The notes: generated by a model from the letters alone, not told the origin. DNA of 64,000 bases from Desulfomicrobium apsheronum (GCF_900114115.1 NZ_FORX01000022.1:1-64000); one strand, 5' to 3'; shown: positions 18,378 through 27,639, counted from the first letter of the stretch. Translations and numbers: made by a program.

Positions 18378-18435
18378 ATGTTTTCTCTCCTTCGTTTATT
18401 CTATAACTCTTGTTATCATTTAACTTTCACGCCAA

Positions 18436-18555
18436 GGCCGTTCAAAAATTCGTTGTGGCAAGGCGCGAGTCGAATTTGAGGGGTGAAGTGTAGTCGACTA
18501 CATGGCCCTTCAAGTTCGGGGAGCAACGCAGTCCAGAACGGATTTTTGGACGACC
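18436..18555. repeat. 120-bp near-palindromic element between nifH and nifI1
   Basis: The outer 19-base arms (18436-18454 and 18537-18555) match at 16 of 19 positions, further internal segments also pair, and the exact centre is the 14-base perfect palindrome TGTAGTCGACTACA (18489-18502). The right edge is two bases from the nifH stop codon. It has the look of a MITE-like or RNA-structured repeat. In RNA it would form one long hairpin right after nifH. Confidence 0.85.
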
Positions 18556-18557
18556 GC

Positions 18558-19580
<1,023 letters not shown>

Positions 19581-19658
19581 TTAGCGTCCGCACACCCAGG
19601 GCCTCATGCGACAGGAATAAAGCATTTAAATTCAGGGCAATGGAGAAGCCATAAAACG

Positions 19659-19674
19659 TGGCACCGACCGTGCA
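19659..19674 (+). promoter_or_regulatory. Sigma-54 promoter of nifV
   Basis: TGGCAC-CGACC-GTGCA has the required GG-N10-GC spacing, with one deviation from TTGC at -12. It ends 27 bases before the nifV start, so the transcript would have a very short leader that still holds the GGGAGG ribosome site. Confidence 0.85.
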
Positions 19675-19700
19675 ATACAAAGGCAAACACGGGAGGACGC

Positions 19701-20822
19701 ATGTTGATCGACACGACACTCAGGGAAGGGGCGCAAATGTTCGGGACCTGCATCCCCAATCAGATCGGAATCGAAATCGCCGGGCGCATCGCGGACATGG
19801 GTGTGGAAGAGATAGAGATCGGCTGGATGGGACAACAGGGACTTGAAGAGTTGGTAAGGGCTCTGCGGCACAGGGGCGCGACCTGCGACCTGAGCGTGTG
19901 GTCTCCCTGCCGCACGGTGGATGTGTACCGGGCAGCGGGCCTGGGCATCGACACGATCAATATCGGACTGCCCGTTTCGGATCTGCACATTGCGGAGCGC
20001 CTGCGCACGGACCGTGCCGGGCTAACCACCATGCTGCGCGAAACCGTGGGGCTGGCGCACTCCTGCGGCATCCGCCGCATCAGCATCGGCCTTGAGGACG
20101 TGACCCGCGCCGATCAGGAATTCGCCCTGTCCATGGCCCGCATGGCTCGGGATCTCGGCGCCGTGCGCATCCGCCTGGCCGACACGCTGGGCGTCATGAC
20201 CCCGATCCGCATCGCCGAACTGGTGCGCTTCTTTGCCGCCGGGGTGGACATGGAGATCGCCATCCACTGCCACAACGATTTCGGCATGGCCACGGCCAAC
20301 GCCATCACGGCGCTTGAAGCGGGCGCGCACTGGGCCGACGTCTCGGTGCTCGGAATCGGCGAGCGCTCGGGCATCTCCGCCCTGGAGGAAGTGGCAGGTC
20401 ACCTGCGGCTGGTGCAGGGCTACGAGATCTACGACATGAATCTGGTGCGCGGACTGTGCGACATGGTGGCCGAACTCGCGCGCATCCCGGTGGCCCGCAA
20501 CCGGCCGGTTTCAGGCGATGACATTTTCGCGGCCGAATCGGGCCTGCACGTGGACGGCATCCTCAAAAACCCGGCCCTCTTCGAACCCTACGACCCGGCC
20601 CAGACAGGAGCCAACCGCATTCTGGCCCTGGGCGCCAAGGCCGGGCGTGGAGCGGTCAGGACCATGCTGCGCCAGGTGGGCCTTGAAGGACCGCTGCACT
20701 CCATCGGCAGTCTGGTGGACACCATCCGTCAGCGGGCCACCAGCGCGGGCCGCCCCTTGAGTCAGGTCGAAGTGCAGGCTCTGGCCAAAACAAAGGATTG
20801 CCTGGAAGGCGGGATTTGCTGA
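19701..20822 (+). CDS. nifV: Homocitrate synthase NifV
   Basis: 373 residues from ATG 19701, with GGGAGG upstream. It condenses acetyl-CoA with 2-oxoglutarate to homocitrate, the organic ligand of FeMo-co. The alpha-isopropylmalate/homocitrate synthase signature LIDTTLREGAQ opens the protein, and HCHNDFGMATANAI near residue 190 carries the metal-binding histidines. The sequence ESGLHVDGILKNP near 275 is the second family motif. It is divergent from nifH with its own sigma-54 promoter. The nif context favours homocitrate over isopropylmalate synthesis. Confidence 0.94.
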   Translation: MLIDTTLREGAQMFGTCIPNQIGIEIAGRIADMGVEEIEIGWMGQQGLEELVRALRHRGATCDLSVWSPCRTVDVYRAAGLGIDTINIGLPVSDLHIAERLRTDRAGLTTMLRETVGLAHSCGIRRISIGLEDVTRADQEFALSMARMARDLGAVRIRLADTLGVMTPIRIAELVRFFAAGVDMEIAIHCHNDFGMATANAITALEAGAHWADVSVLGIGERSGISALEEVAGHLRLVQGYEIYDMNLVRGLCDMVAELARIPVARNRPVSGDDIFAAESGLHVDGILKNPALFEPYDPAQTGANRILALGAKAGRGAVRTMLRQVGLEGPLHSIGSLVDTIRQRATSAGRPLSQVEVQALAKTKDCLEGGIC

Positions 20823-20983
20823 GAGACAAGTGGAAAAGCGCTCACGGACCGAAGAGCTGAAGCTCCAGGCCCTCAAGCGCACGGCAGGGACGCACAGTGG
20901 GAGCAAGCCTGGAGGACTCGCGGCGCATTCCGGGCGAACGTCGGACGAGAGATGGAAAAACATGAACGCGGATTGGAGACGCC

Positions 20984-21169
20984 ATGCTCATCAACAGAAT
21001 CCAGAAGCGCATCTTCGCCCAGCTCTGCGAGCGTTTGAACATGGACCGCGACGAATACGTCCGTGCCCACTCGCTCCACTATCTCGGCAGACTCGTCTCC
21101 AGCCTGGAGAATCTGACCGAGGAAGACGGCGACGTGTGGATTGCCAGGACGTATGTGCAGTCCCTGTGA
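20984..21169 (+). CDS. Small hypothetical protein (61 aa)
   Basis: This 61-residue frame starts at ATG 20984 with GGAG six bases upstream. It is mostly helical and charged (RIQKRIFAQLCERLNMDRDEYVRAHSLHYLGRL) with no signal peptide or membrane segment and no recognised domain. It lies 160 bases after nifV on the same strand, so it may be read through from the nifV promoter. Overlapping frames in the region are less protein-like. It is likely but not certainly real. Confidence 0.5.
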   Translation: MLINRIQKRIFAQLCERLNMDRDEYVRAHSLHYLGRLVSSLENLTEEDGDVWIARTYVQSL

Positions 21170-21204
21170 CGAAAGAACTGGCGAAATGAACGCATCGTCA
21201 AACA

Positions 21205-22572
21205 TCAACCCCGACTGGAGCCAATTTTTTCGAGCATCGTCTTGGCACGTTCGAAATTAGGGTCGCATTTCAATGCAGCCTTCATGAACCGCTCCACTTC
21301 CTGAAGACGATTCATCTGAAAATAGACCATCCCGATATTGAAGGGGATGAGCGGTGACTCCTGAAGCAGGTCAGGAGAAGCCGAAATCGCTTTTTCAAAT
21401 TCGCAGACGGCCTTGTAATGCTCCTTTCCCTGAGCATAGGCCATGCCCATGTTGTAGTGCAAACCTCCCTCGTTCGGGATTACGGCAAGCGCCTGCTGGT
21501 AGGTCTGCACCGCGCCCTTCCAATCACCTTTCTTGCGAAGCGAAACGCCCATTTCATTGACCATCCACAGGTCCTCGCGGGTGATGTCGCTGCCCTTGGT
21601 TTCAAGCGCCTGATTCATGAACTGGATACTTTGCTCGGGATTGATTTCACGGAGCTTCACGCCGATATCCATGAGCGTCGAGGCAAGCATGTCGTTGGCC
21701 TGGGATCGAACTATACTTACTGCGTCCTGATAAAATTTCCTGGCCATGTCCTCTTGGCCATCCTTGCTGTACTGCTCTCCAATGCTGATTTTTCTTTTGT
21801 GATTCAAAGGAGATATCTTATCCATGAGCAGCAGGTACCTGGTATATTCCTTGGGATCGTTGATTTGCCAGTAAAGATCCGCAAGTTTTTGCAAGGGCTT
21901 CAGGTTGAGTCGCGATTCCTTGACAGCTTCTTTATAAAAAAATTCAGCATCTTTGAATTTTTCATTCTTTCTGGCGATATCACCCTTGAGAACCATGCAA
22001 ATAGAACTGCCTGGCTTCTCTTCAAGCAGCATATCTATCCTTGAATCAGCATCTTCATACTGCTCTTTCTCTATCAATTCTCTTATGTTTTCAACTTCCG
22101 TGTGAAACATATTTGAAGGTTTTATCGTGAAAGCAATTTTTTGAATTATATTATTTATTGAAATTGGCTTTACGATGATTGAATCGACGTCGTTTTCAGC
22201 GATGAATGAAACATATTCTTCTGAAACCTCAGGCGTGATACAAATGATCTTCAGCCTGTTTCGAAAAACATCCTTCAAGGATTTGAAATCAAAAACATTG
22301 GATCTTCCATTGATCTTTGATTCGATAAACATGACCACTTGTGAACTGGTATCCAAAATTTCTCGGCATTTTTTTCCGATATCAGAAGACGCATGTGCAA
22401 CCGTCATCGAATCGTAATTCAAGCCCATTGTACGTAATGCTCCGCGCATTGTTCTTACAAATATATCATCATTGGTGACAATAAAAAAAGCACCATTCTG
22501 ATTCTGTAAAAAATTAATGACTATCCTATCATAAATCGGGGCAATTTCTTTTCGTATGAGTTTGTGTGACAC
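21205..22572 (-). CDS. Pseudo-receiver domain plus TPR repeat protein
   Basis: 455 residues if the GTG at 22572 (AGAGG upstream) is the start; an in-frame ATG at 22689 is possible. The N-terminal 140 residues resemble a response-regulator receiver: an acidic pair TNDD, the switch residues and the conserved Lys in SIIVKPIS. The phospho-acceptor position reads VVMFIESK with Glu in place of Asp, so it is probably not phosphorylated. The rest is a run of tetratricopeptide repeats (for example GGLHYNMGMAYAQGKEHYKAVCEFEKAI). The N-terminal half is clearly AT-richer than neighbouring genes. It is probably an assembly or signalling scaffold, with partner unknown. Confidence 0.75.
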   Translation of the reverse strand: MSHKLIRKEIAPIYDRIVINFLQNQNGAFFIVTNDDIFVRTMRGALRTMGLNYDSMTVAHASSDIGKKCREILDTSSQVVMFIESKINGRSNVFDFKSLKDVFRNRLKIICITPEVSEEYVSFIAENDVDSIIVKPISINNIIQKIAFTIKPSNMFHTEVENIRELIEKEQYEDADSRIDMLLEEKPGSSICMVLKGDIARKNEKFKDAEFFYKEAVKESRLNLKPLQKLADLYWQINDPKEYTRYLLLMDKISPLNHKRKISIGEQYSKDGQEDMARKFYQDAVSIVRSQANDMLASTLMDIGVKLREINPEQSIQFMNQALETKGSDITREDLWMVNEMGVSLRKKGDWKGAVQTYQQALAVIPNEGGLHYNMGMAYAQGKEHYKAVCEFEKAISASPDLLQESPLIPFNIGMVYFQMNRLQEVERFMKAALKCDPNFERAKTMLEKIGSSRG

Positions 22573-23198
22573 AACAAAACCTCTAAGATCTAAATATATG
22601 AAAAGGGGATACCACACCCGGAATCGAAATAAAACAAGCGGGCCTCGTGAAAGCCCTTTCCAGGCAAACGCGTGAGAATGATAAGGCATTGTATCGGGCT
22701 GAGCAACATTTATAACACACTAAAATATTATGGAATATTCCATGGACTTATATCCAAAGCCCACCCCCGAGCACTGCCGCGTCCCTTTGGCGTGCGGAAG
22801 GAAATTCCCCAAAACCTCTGAAATTCATACCCGGCCGGACCAGACTTGAACAGGGCGGTGATACTCGAGAGAACCGCCGAAGTGGCAGTGACCAACACGA
22901 TCACCGAGGTGTTGATCTCGTAGTGCTGCTTCGGATTGATCCTTGCCGATTCGCCTGGTGAACCCCATCCAGTTTCTGCATCCCCGTGCGAGCTTTCCGC
23001 GTCCGAGAGTTTCCAAAGGCAATCAAACATTGATACTGGATATTTTTTCGTGTAAAATTTTAGATTAGCCAATCAGGATTTCATCCAAGACAGCAAGTCC
23101 CGCCACAGCGAGTCGCAAGGCATGCATCTCCAAACCGTATCCACGTATTTGCAATTGCGCGTGGTGGGCAGTGCAAAACCTTTAGATCAGGAGGTGTT
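22573..23198. other. Long intergenic region upstream of the betaine-binding protein gene
   Basis: No gene is firmly supported in these 626 bases. The part next to 22573 is AT-rich and should hold the promoter of the TPR gene. A minus-strand frame of 114 codons (22728-23072) exists, with one possible membrane segment, but it has no good ribosome site or recognised family. A perfect palindrome TGGAATATTCCA lies at 22731-22742. Confidence 0.35.
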
Positions 23199-24116
23199 AT
23201 GGGGTTTTCAAAAACACTTGCCCTCGTCGTGATGACGTGTCTCATTCCCGCAACTTTGCTGGCCAAGCCCATCCGTTTCGGAGTCCCCCCGTGGCCCGGC
23301 GTCACCGTCAAGACTGAAGTCGTCTGCCAGCTCCTGAACGCCATGGGTTATGAGACCACCCAACTTGAGATCGGCCCGCCCGTCATCTACAAGGGCCTGA
23401 CCAGCGGCGATGTGGATGCTTTTGTGGCGGCCTGGATTCCGCAGCAGAACGAAATGTTCCTGCCCCTCAGGGACAGCAAAGGCATCGATGTCATCGGCGT
23501 CAACGTGGACCAGGCCGACACGGGTCTGGCCGTGCCGACCTATGTCTTTGATGCCGGAGTGCGCTCCGTGGCCGATCTGGACAAACACGCCGACAAATTC
23601 GAGCGGACCATCTACGCCATCGAGGTCGGCAGCGGCATGCACAGCAGTACCGAGGAAATGGTCGCCCAAGACGTGGCCGGCCTCGGCGACTGGGAAGTAG
23701 TGGGCAGCACTACACCGGTCATGCTCAGCGCCGTGGACGAACGCGTGCGCCAGAACAAGTGGGTGGTCTTCCATGCCTGGCGCCCCCACTGGATGACTCT
23801 CAAGATCGACATGAAGTTCCTGGAAGGCGTTGCCGGCAGCGAAAAACTCGTCAGCTCCAGCAAGGTCTTCACCGTGGCGAGCAACGACTTCGGTGAAAGA
23901 TACCCGCAAGCCAGGGCATTGCTGAAAAATCTTTACGTCCCCGCCGATATCCAAAGCGCCTGGATCCATTCGTTCAGCTATGAAAAAGACGAACCCGCCG
24001 ACGTGGCCAGGGCCTGGATCGCAGCCAATCCCGACACCGTGGCCAAATGGCTCCAGGGCGTACAGACCGTCGACGGCAAGCCCGCCTTCGAAGCCGTTCG
24101 CGCAGCCATCCGCTAA
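23199..24116 (+). CDS. Glycine betaine/proline-type ABC transporter substrate-binding protein (orphan)
   Basis: 305 residues from ATG 23199, seven bases after a strong AGGAGGT. A signal peptide (MGFSKTLALVVMTCLIPATLLA) precedes an OpuAC/ProX-type binding domain (PIRFGVPPWPGVTVKTEV, then DVDAFVAAWIPQQ and WVVFHAWRPHWM, where Trp residues would cage a quaternary amine). No permease or ATPase for it is present in the window. It is followed by a terminator and then by phosphonate-gene remnants. The ligand could be betaine, choline or a related compound. Confidence 0.85.
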   Translation: MGFSKTLALVVMTCLIPATLLAKPIRFGVPPWPGVTVKTEVVCQLLNAMGYETTQLEIGPPVIYKGLTSGDVDAFVAAWIPQQNEMFLPLRDSKGIDVIGVNVDQADTGLAVPTYVFDAGVRSVADLDKHADKFERTIYAIEVGSGMHSSTEEMVAQDVAGLGDWEVVGSTTPVMLSAVDERVRQNKWVVFHAWRPHWMTLKIDMKFLEGVAGSEKLVSSSKVFTVASNDFGERYPQARALLKNLYVPADIQSAWIHSFSYEKDEPADVARAWIAANPDTVAKWLQGVQTVDGKPAFEAVRAAIR

Positions 24117-24138
24117 CCTCACCGCTCTTTTCCCGCCA

Positions 24139-24176
24139 ATGCCTGTCTGGCCTGACCGCCCGGCAGGCATTTCTTA
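24139..24176 (+). terminator. Intrinsic terminator after the betaine-binding protein gene
   Basis: ATGCCTG (24139-24145) and CAGGCAT (24164-24170) pair around an inner GC-rich stretch, followed by TTCTTATT. This isolates the binding-protein gene from the phn remnants downstream. Confidence 0.75.
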
Positions 24177-24346
24177 TTGCGGCCCGCAACAACCACCTAA
24201 TTTGTCTATACATGTCACGCCACAATTGTCATCCGCCGGACGCATTGCCGTAACAGTCGTTTCCTAGTGATTGCAAAACACGAGGGAACGACATGATTCA
24301 GAATGCGGCCGGCCAGATATGGCTGGCCGTATTCAAGGATGCATTC

Positions 24347-25150
24347 ATGACCGCTCAGAACACGATTCTTGTCGACTCCCGCCCGCCCCGCAGCGTGCAA
24401 TAATCCCTGTCAAAGCTTACGGGCTGGGCCATTGTCGTGGCCATCCTGGCCTGGTCCTGGGAAGACGCGGACATGCGTCCCATGGCGCTGATCAATGATG
24501 CGGGGAACATGGCCACCCTGGCCGGTGATTTTTTTCCGCCGAATTTTTCCGACTGGCGGCTCTACCTGGAAGAAATCGTCGTGACCTTTCACCTTGCGGT
24601 CTGGGGCACGTTTCTGGCCGTGATCTGCGCGGGGCCGTTCGGAATACTCAGCTCCGAAAACATCGCCCCCTGGTGGATCTACCAGCCCGTGCGCCGTGTC
24701 ATGGACGCATGCAGGGCCATCAACGAAGTGGTCTTCGCCATGCTCTTCGTGGTGTCCGTGGGCCTTGGGCCCTTTGCCGGCGTCCTTGCGCTCTGGGTTC
24801 ACACCACGGGCGTTCTGGCCAAGCTCTTTTCCGAGGCCGTCGAAGCCATCGACCCCCAGCCCGTGGAAGGCATCCGCTCGACCGGCGCCACCGTGATCGA
24901 GGAGGTCATTTTCGGCGTCATCCCGCAAGTGCTTCCGCTATGGAGCTCCTATTCGCTGTATCGCTTCGAATCCAACGTACGCTCCGCCACGGTGCACGGC
25001 ATAGTCGGCGCGGGCGGAATCGGCGTCGTGCTCTGGGAAATGATCCGAGGCTTCTACTTCGCCCAGACCTGCGCCATCATGATCCTGATCATCATATCCG
25101 TGACCGCCATCGACCTCGTTTCACAACGTCTGCGCAAACTCTTTGTCTGA
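24347..25150 (+). pseudogene. phnE: Phosphonate ABC transporter permease PhnE, interrupted by an in-frame stop
   Basis: From GTG 24437 the frame gives a protein very like PhnE ([51 protein letters not shown]). The natural frame extends back to ATG 24347 (or 24293), but TAA at 24401-24403 follows residue 18, before [17 protein letters not shown], the first membrane segment. A GTG restart at 24437 would lose half of that segment and has no ribosome site. So phnE is most likely inactivated. The phnC and phnD genes usually found upstream are missing. Confidence 0.85.
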
Positions 25151-25163
25151 ACCGGATCAACCC

Positions 25164-25538
25164 ATGCCCTTCCTTTGCTGCACCAATGCCCGTCTGGTCA
25201 TGCCGGACGGTGTCGTCCACGGATCTCTCACCGCCGAAATCGGAAGCATCAGAGATGTCGATACGCCAACATCCATTTCCGGAGCGCTGGATTTCAAGGG
25301 GGACTACCTCCTACCCGGCCTGGTCGAGATCCACACCGACAACATCGAAAAACATTTCCTGCCCCGCTCCGGTGTGCGCTGGCCGACCAGCCTCACCGCC
25401 AATCCGGCCCAGGCCCTGGGGCTCACCGACCGGGGCGAACTGCTTCCCGGCAAACGCGCGGACCTTTTGCGTGTGCGCATGGTGGACGATGTGCCCGTGG
25501 TTGTTGCAGTGTGGCGGGAAGGCAGGCAAGTGATTTAG
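25164..25538 (+). pseudogene. phnM: PhnM remnant with large in-frame internal deletion
   Basis: About 125 residues, against roughly 380 for the alpha-D-ribose 1-methylphosphonate 5-triphosphate diphosphatase PhnM. The first 67 or so residues match the PhnM N-terminus, ending in GLVEIHTDNIEKHFLPRSGV with the first HxD metal motif. They are joined directly to the normal C-terminus LTANPAQALGLTDRGELL and AVWREGRQVI. The middle, with the remaining metal ligands, is absent, so the product cannot be catalytic. The join is in frame. The gene follows phnE closely, as in intact phn operons. Confidence 0.88.
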
Positions 25539-25563
25539 GATTGAAGGCATGCCTCCGGCGGCC

Positions 25564-25581
25564 AGGGGAATTGTCCCCTGA
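25564..25581. repeat. Short hairpin in phnM-DUF1045 spacer
   Basis: CAGGGG and CCCCTG pair around AATTGT. This is part of a GC-rich spacer that looks like a dispersed intergenic repeat rather than coding DNA. Confidence 0.4.
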
Positions 25582-25649
25582 ACCCCTTTCACCCGGGAGA
25601 TTTTTCCATGTTGTTTCGCCGAAACTTGCAGTGACAGAAGGATGGATTT

Positions 25650-26354
25650 GTGTCTGAAGCCCGCTACGCCATATATTTTGCCCCCGAAGCGGACAGCGCC
25701 CTGGAAAGGATCGGCTCCGAAATACTCGGTCGCCACGCAGGCGCAAAAGCGGAACTCATGCAACCGCGCCTGCCCGGCATCGCGCCCGAAAGATTCCGGG
25801 AACTGACCGCAGCCCCAAGGCACTACGGGTTGCATGCCACGCTGAAGCCACCCTTCTTTCTGGCCAGCCAGCATGATGAAGCTGGATTGCTGGAAAACGT
25901 GGGTCACATCGCCGCAAAAATGCGAGCATTCGACCTGCCGGGACTTGAACTTACCATCCTAGGCTCATTCCTCGCCCTGACCTTGATCGCGCCATGCCCC
26001 ACGCTTCAAGATCTGGCCCGCATCTGCGTCACGGTCCCTGACCCTTTCCGCCGCCCTGCCGGGTCCGAGGAACTTGCCCGCCGCCGGGCCAAGGGCCTGA
26101 CCCCGAACCAGGAGCGCCTGCTCGGTCTCTGGGGGTACCCCTGCGTACTGGAAGAAATGCGCTTTCACCTGACCCTGACCGGCAGCATCCACGATCCCGA
26201 AGAACGGGAAATCATCCGCGCAGAACTCGCCCCACTTCTTGCCCCCGTACTCCGCCAGCCCGTTCCGGTGCGTGACATCTGCGTGTTCCGGCAGACGTGC
26301 CGGGAAGAACCCTTTGGCATTTTCCGACGGTTTCCGCTCCAGTTGCAAGGCTGA
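25650..26354 (+). CDS. DUF1045 / phosphonate-locus 2H-phosphoesterase-like protein
   Basis: 234 residues from GTG 25650 (AAGGA seven bases upstream). It begins ARYAIYFAPEADSALERIGSEILGRHAG, as DUF1045 proteins of C-P lyase clusters do. The two H-x-T/S motifs of the 2H phosphodiesterase fold are visible as YGLHATLKPPF (residues about 54-64) and RFHLTLTGSI. In phn loci this protein is often next to phnM and phnN and is thought to act on ribosyl phosphate intermediates, though this is not firmly shown. The frame is intact, in contrast to phnE and phnM upstream. Confidence 0.85.
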   Translation: MSEARYAIYFAPEADSALERIGSEILGRHAGAKAELMQPRLPGIAPERFRELTAAPRHYGLHATLKPPFFLASQHDEAGLLENVGHIAAKMRAFDLPGLELTILGSFLALTLIAPCPTLQDLARICVTVPDPFRRPAGSEELARRRAKGLTPNQERLLGLWGYPCVLEEMRFHLTLTGSIHDPEEREIIRAELAPLLAPVLRQPVPVRDICVFRQTCREEPFGIFRRFPLQLQG

Positions 26355-26424
26355 CAGTGATTTTCCAAGGGGCAGGTCCGCTCTGAGGCATGATTACATG
26401 CACGGCCGAATATTGACATCAAGA

Positions 26425-26444
26425 CGTCATGACTACATGATGAC
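26425..26444. promoter_or_regulatory. Overlapping dyads upstream of the toxin-antitoxin operon
   Basis: TCATG-ACTA-CATGA (26427-26440) overlaps a second pairing GTCAT...ATGAC (26426-26444), ending 17 bases before the antitoxin start. This is the size and place expected for the autoregulatory operator of a ribbon-helix-helix antitoxin. Confidence 0.6.
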
Positions 26445-26461
26445 AAAACGAGGTGAGCATT

Positions 26462-26695
26462 ATGCCCGAAACTACAAAACGATCCACGATTTATTTCGAC
26501 GCACAGCTGCATGCGGCCCTGCGCCTGAAAGCCGTGCACTCCAACCGTTCGCTTTCCGACCTTGTCAACGATGCTGTCCGGGTTGCCCTGGCCGAAGACC
26601 AGGAGGACCTGGCGGCCTTCGAACATCGTCTGACGGAGCCGGTCATGAGTTACGAAGAGCTGTTGAACGACCTCAAGGCCCATGACAAGATATAG
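26462..26695 (+). CDS. Ribbon-helix-helix (CopG-like) antitoxin
   Basis: 77 residues from ATG 26462, with GAGGTG eight bases upstream. The N-terminal strand RSTIYFDAQLHAAL followed by two helices (LKAVHSNRSLSDLVNDAV) is a typical RHH DNA-binding fold. The C-terminal acidic tail (EDQEDLAAFEHRL, SYEELLNDLKAH) would wrap the toxin. It overlaps the downstream toxin gene by 14 bases. It is expected to neutralise the toxin and repress its own promoter through the dyads just upstream. Confidence 0.88.
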   Translation: MPETTKRSTIYFDAQLHAALRLKAVHSNRSLSDLVNDAVRVALAEDQEDLAAFEHRLTEPVMSYEELLNDLKAHDKI

Positions 26696-26948
26696 GCTGA
26701 GCTTCAAGGCGTCCGTAGCCAAGGATTTGCGCCAACTCCCAAAACGAGACGTGCAGAGTGTCTTGAAGCGCATTGAAGGACTCGCGGATGATCCCAGGCC
26801 GAACGGCAGTGAAAAGCTGTCCGGCCAGGAGCGATTCCGGGTAAGACAAGGAACATATCGAATCATCTATGAAATCAGGGATCAGGAACTCGTAATCATG
26901 ATCGTGAAGGTCGGACATCGGCGCGATGTCTACAGAACATTAAAATGA
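26682..26948 (+). CDS. RelE/ParE family toxin
   Basis: 88 residues. YRLSFKASVAKDLRQLPKRD at the N-terminus and GTYRIIYEIRDQELVIMIVKVGHRRDVYR at the C-terminus are the RelE/ParE superfamily pattern, with the basic residues and the Y/H near the end used by mRNA-cleaving members. RelE-like ribosome-dependent mRNA interference is more likely than gyrase inhibition, but sequence alone does not decide. Its stop codon abuts the broken end of a hexapeptide-transferase gene, which marks a recombination point inside the old phn locus. Confidence 0.88.
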   Translation: MTRYRLSFKASVAKDLRQLPKRDVQSVLKRIEGLADDPRPNGSEKLSGQERFRVRQGTYRIIYEIRDQELVIMIVKVGHRRDVYRTLK

Positions 26949-27045
26949 TCTCGGTCTGCGCGCCGGTCTCGATCCAGGCGCCGAGGATGCTGTCAACGAC
27001 GGATGCGGTGGGGTGGATGCTCGGTTCCGGGGAAAGTACGGTCAT
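26949..27045 (-). pseudogene. 5' fragment of a hexapeptide-repeat transferase of the phosphonate locus
   Basis: ATG 27045 overlaps the phnN stop codon as ATGA. The frame reads TVLSPEPSIHPTASVVDSIL, then GAWIETGAQTEI, the start of the left-handed beta-helix transferase commonly encoded next to phnN in C-P lyase clusters. Homology-like sequence stops at about 26950, exactly where the toxin gene ends, and only 35 or so codons remain of roughly 200. It was evidently cut off when the toxin-antitoxin module arrived or by an associated deletion. Confidence 0.75.
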
Positions 27046-27605
27046 GAATCCGTGTCGCTGAAGGCGGCTTCACGAATCAGGGCAGCCAGGACCTGGCCTC
27101 GCTGGGCCAAGGGGCCGGAGTTGTCGAAACGCACCAGCGCAGGTGTTTCCATCACGGCCATGCGCGCCCGCGCCAGCCTTTTCTCCATCTCGGCCGCGTC
27201 TTCACGGCCACGCGCGTTCAACCGCTCGCGCAGGACCTCTTCGGTCACCTCCACCAGCACGGGCAACAATGCAGGATAAGTGGCAAGAGCCCTGGACAAC
27301 GCCTCGCGCGAACCGTTCACGACCACGCTGAGCCCCGCCGCCATCCAGATATCGATCTCACGGCCGATGCCGTAGGCGAAGCCGTGACTTTCCCAGTGCA
27401 GGGCAAAAAGGCCGCGTGTCCGGCGAAGCTGGAATTCGTCCCGGTCCAGGGCGACATGGTTTTCCCCGCCCGCATCTGCCGGGCGTGTGATGTAGCGGTG
27501 CGCGAAGACCACGGGCGCCTCGGCGGGAAGACGCAGACGCGCCTCGGCCATGAGAGAATCCTTTCCACAACCCGACGGGCCCATGATGTAAATCAGTCTT
27601 GGCAT
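27042..27605 (-). CDS. phnN: Ribose 1,5-bisphosphokinase PhnN
   Basis: 187 residues. The guanylate-kinase-like P-loop is GPSGCGKDS (9-17), followed by FAHRYITRPADAGGENHVALDRDEF, typical of PhnN. The enzyme phosphorylates ribose 1,5-bisphosphate to PRPP at the end of the C-P lyase pathway. The frame is complete. With phnE and phnM broken and no phnGHIJKL genes in the window, it may be a leftover or serve another route to PRPP. Its stop overlaps the start of a truncated hexapeptide-transferase gene. Confidence 0.9.
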   Translation of the reverse strand: MPRLIYIMGPSGCGKDSLMAEARLRLPAEAPVVFAHRYITRPADAGGENHVALDRDEFQLRRTRGLFALHWESHGFAYGIGREIDIWMAAGLSVVVNGSREALSRALATYPALLPVLVEVTEEVLRERLNARGREDAAEMEKRLARARMAVMETPALVRFDNSGPLAQRGQVLAALIREAAFSDTDS

Positions 27606-27639
27606 AGAAATCCTGTTGGGGTGCGTTGGCGGGGGAGGG

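Noticed and set aside
22728-23072. Minus-strand 114-codon frame upstream of the betaine-binding protein gene
   Set aside because: It has no ribosome site, no recognised family and unusual composition for a gene; kept only as a note on the intergenic region.
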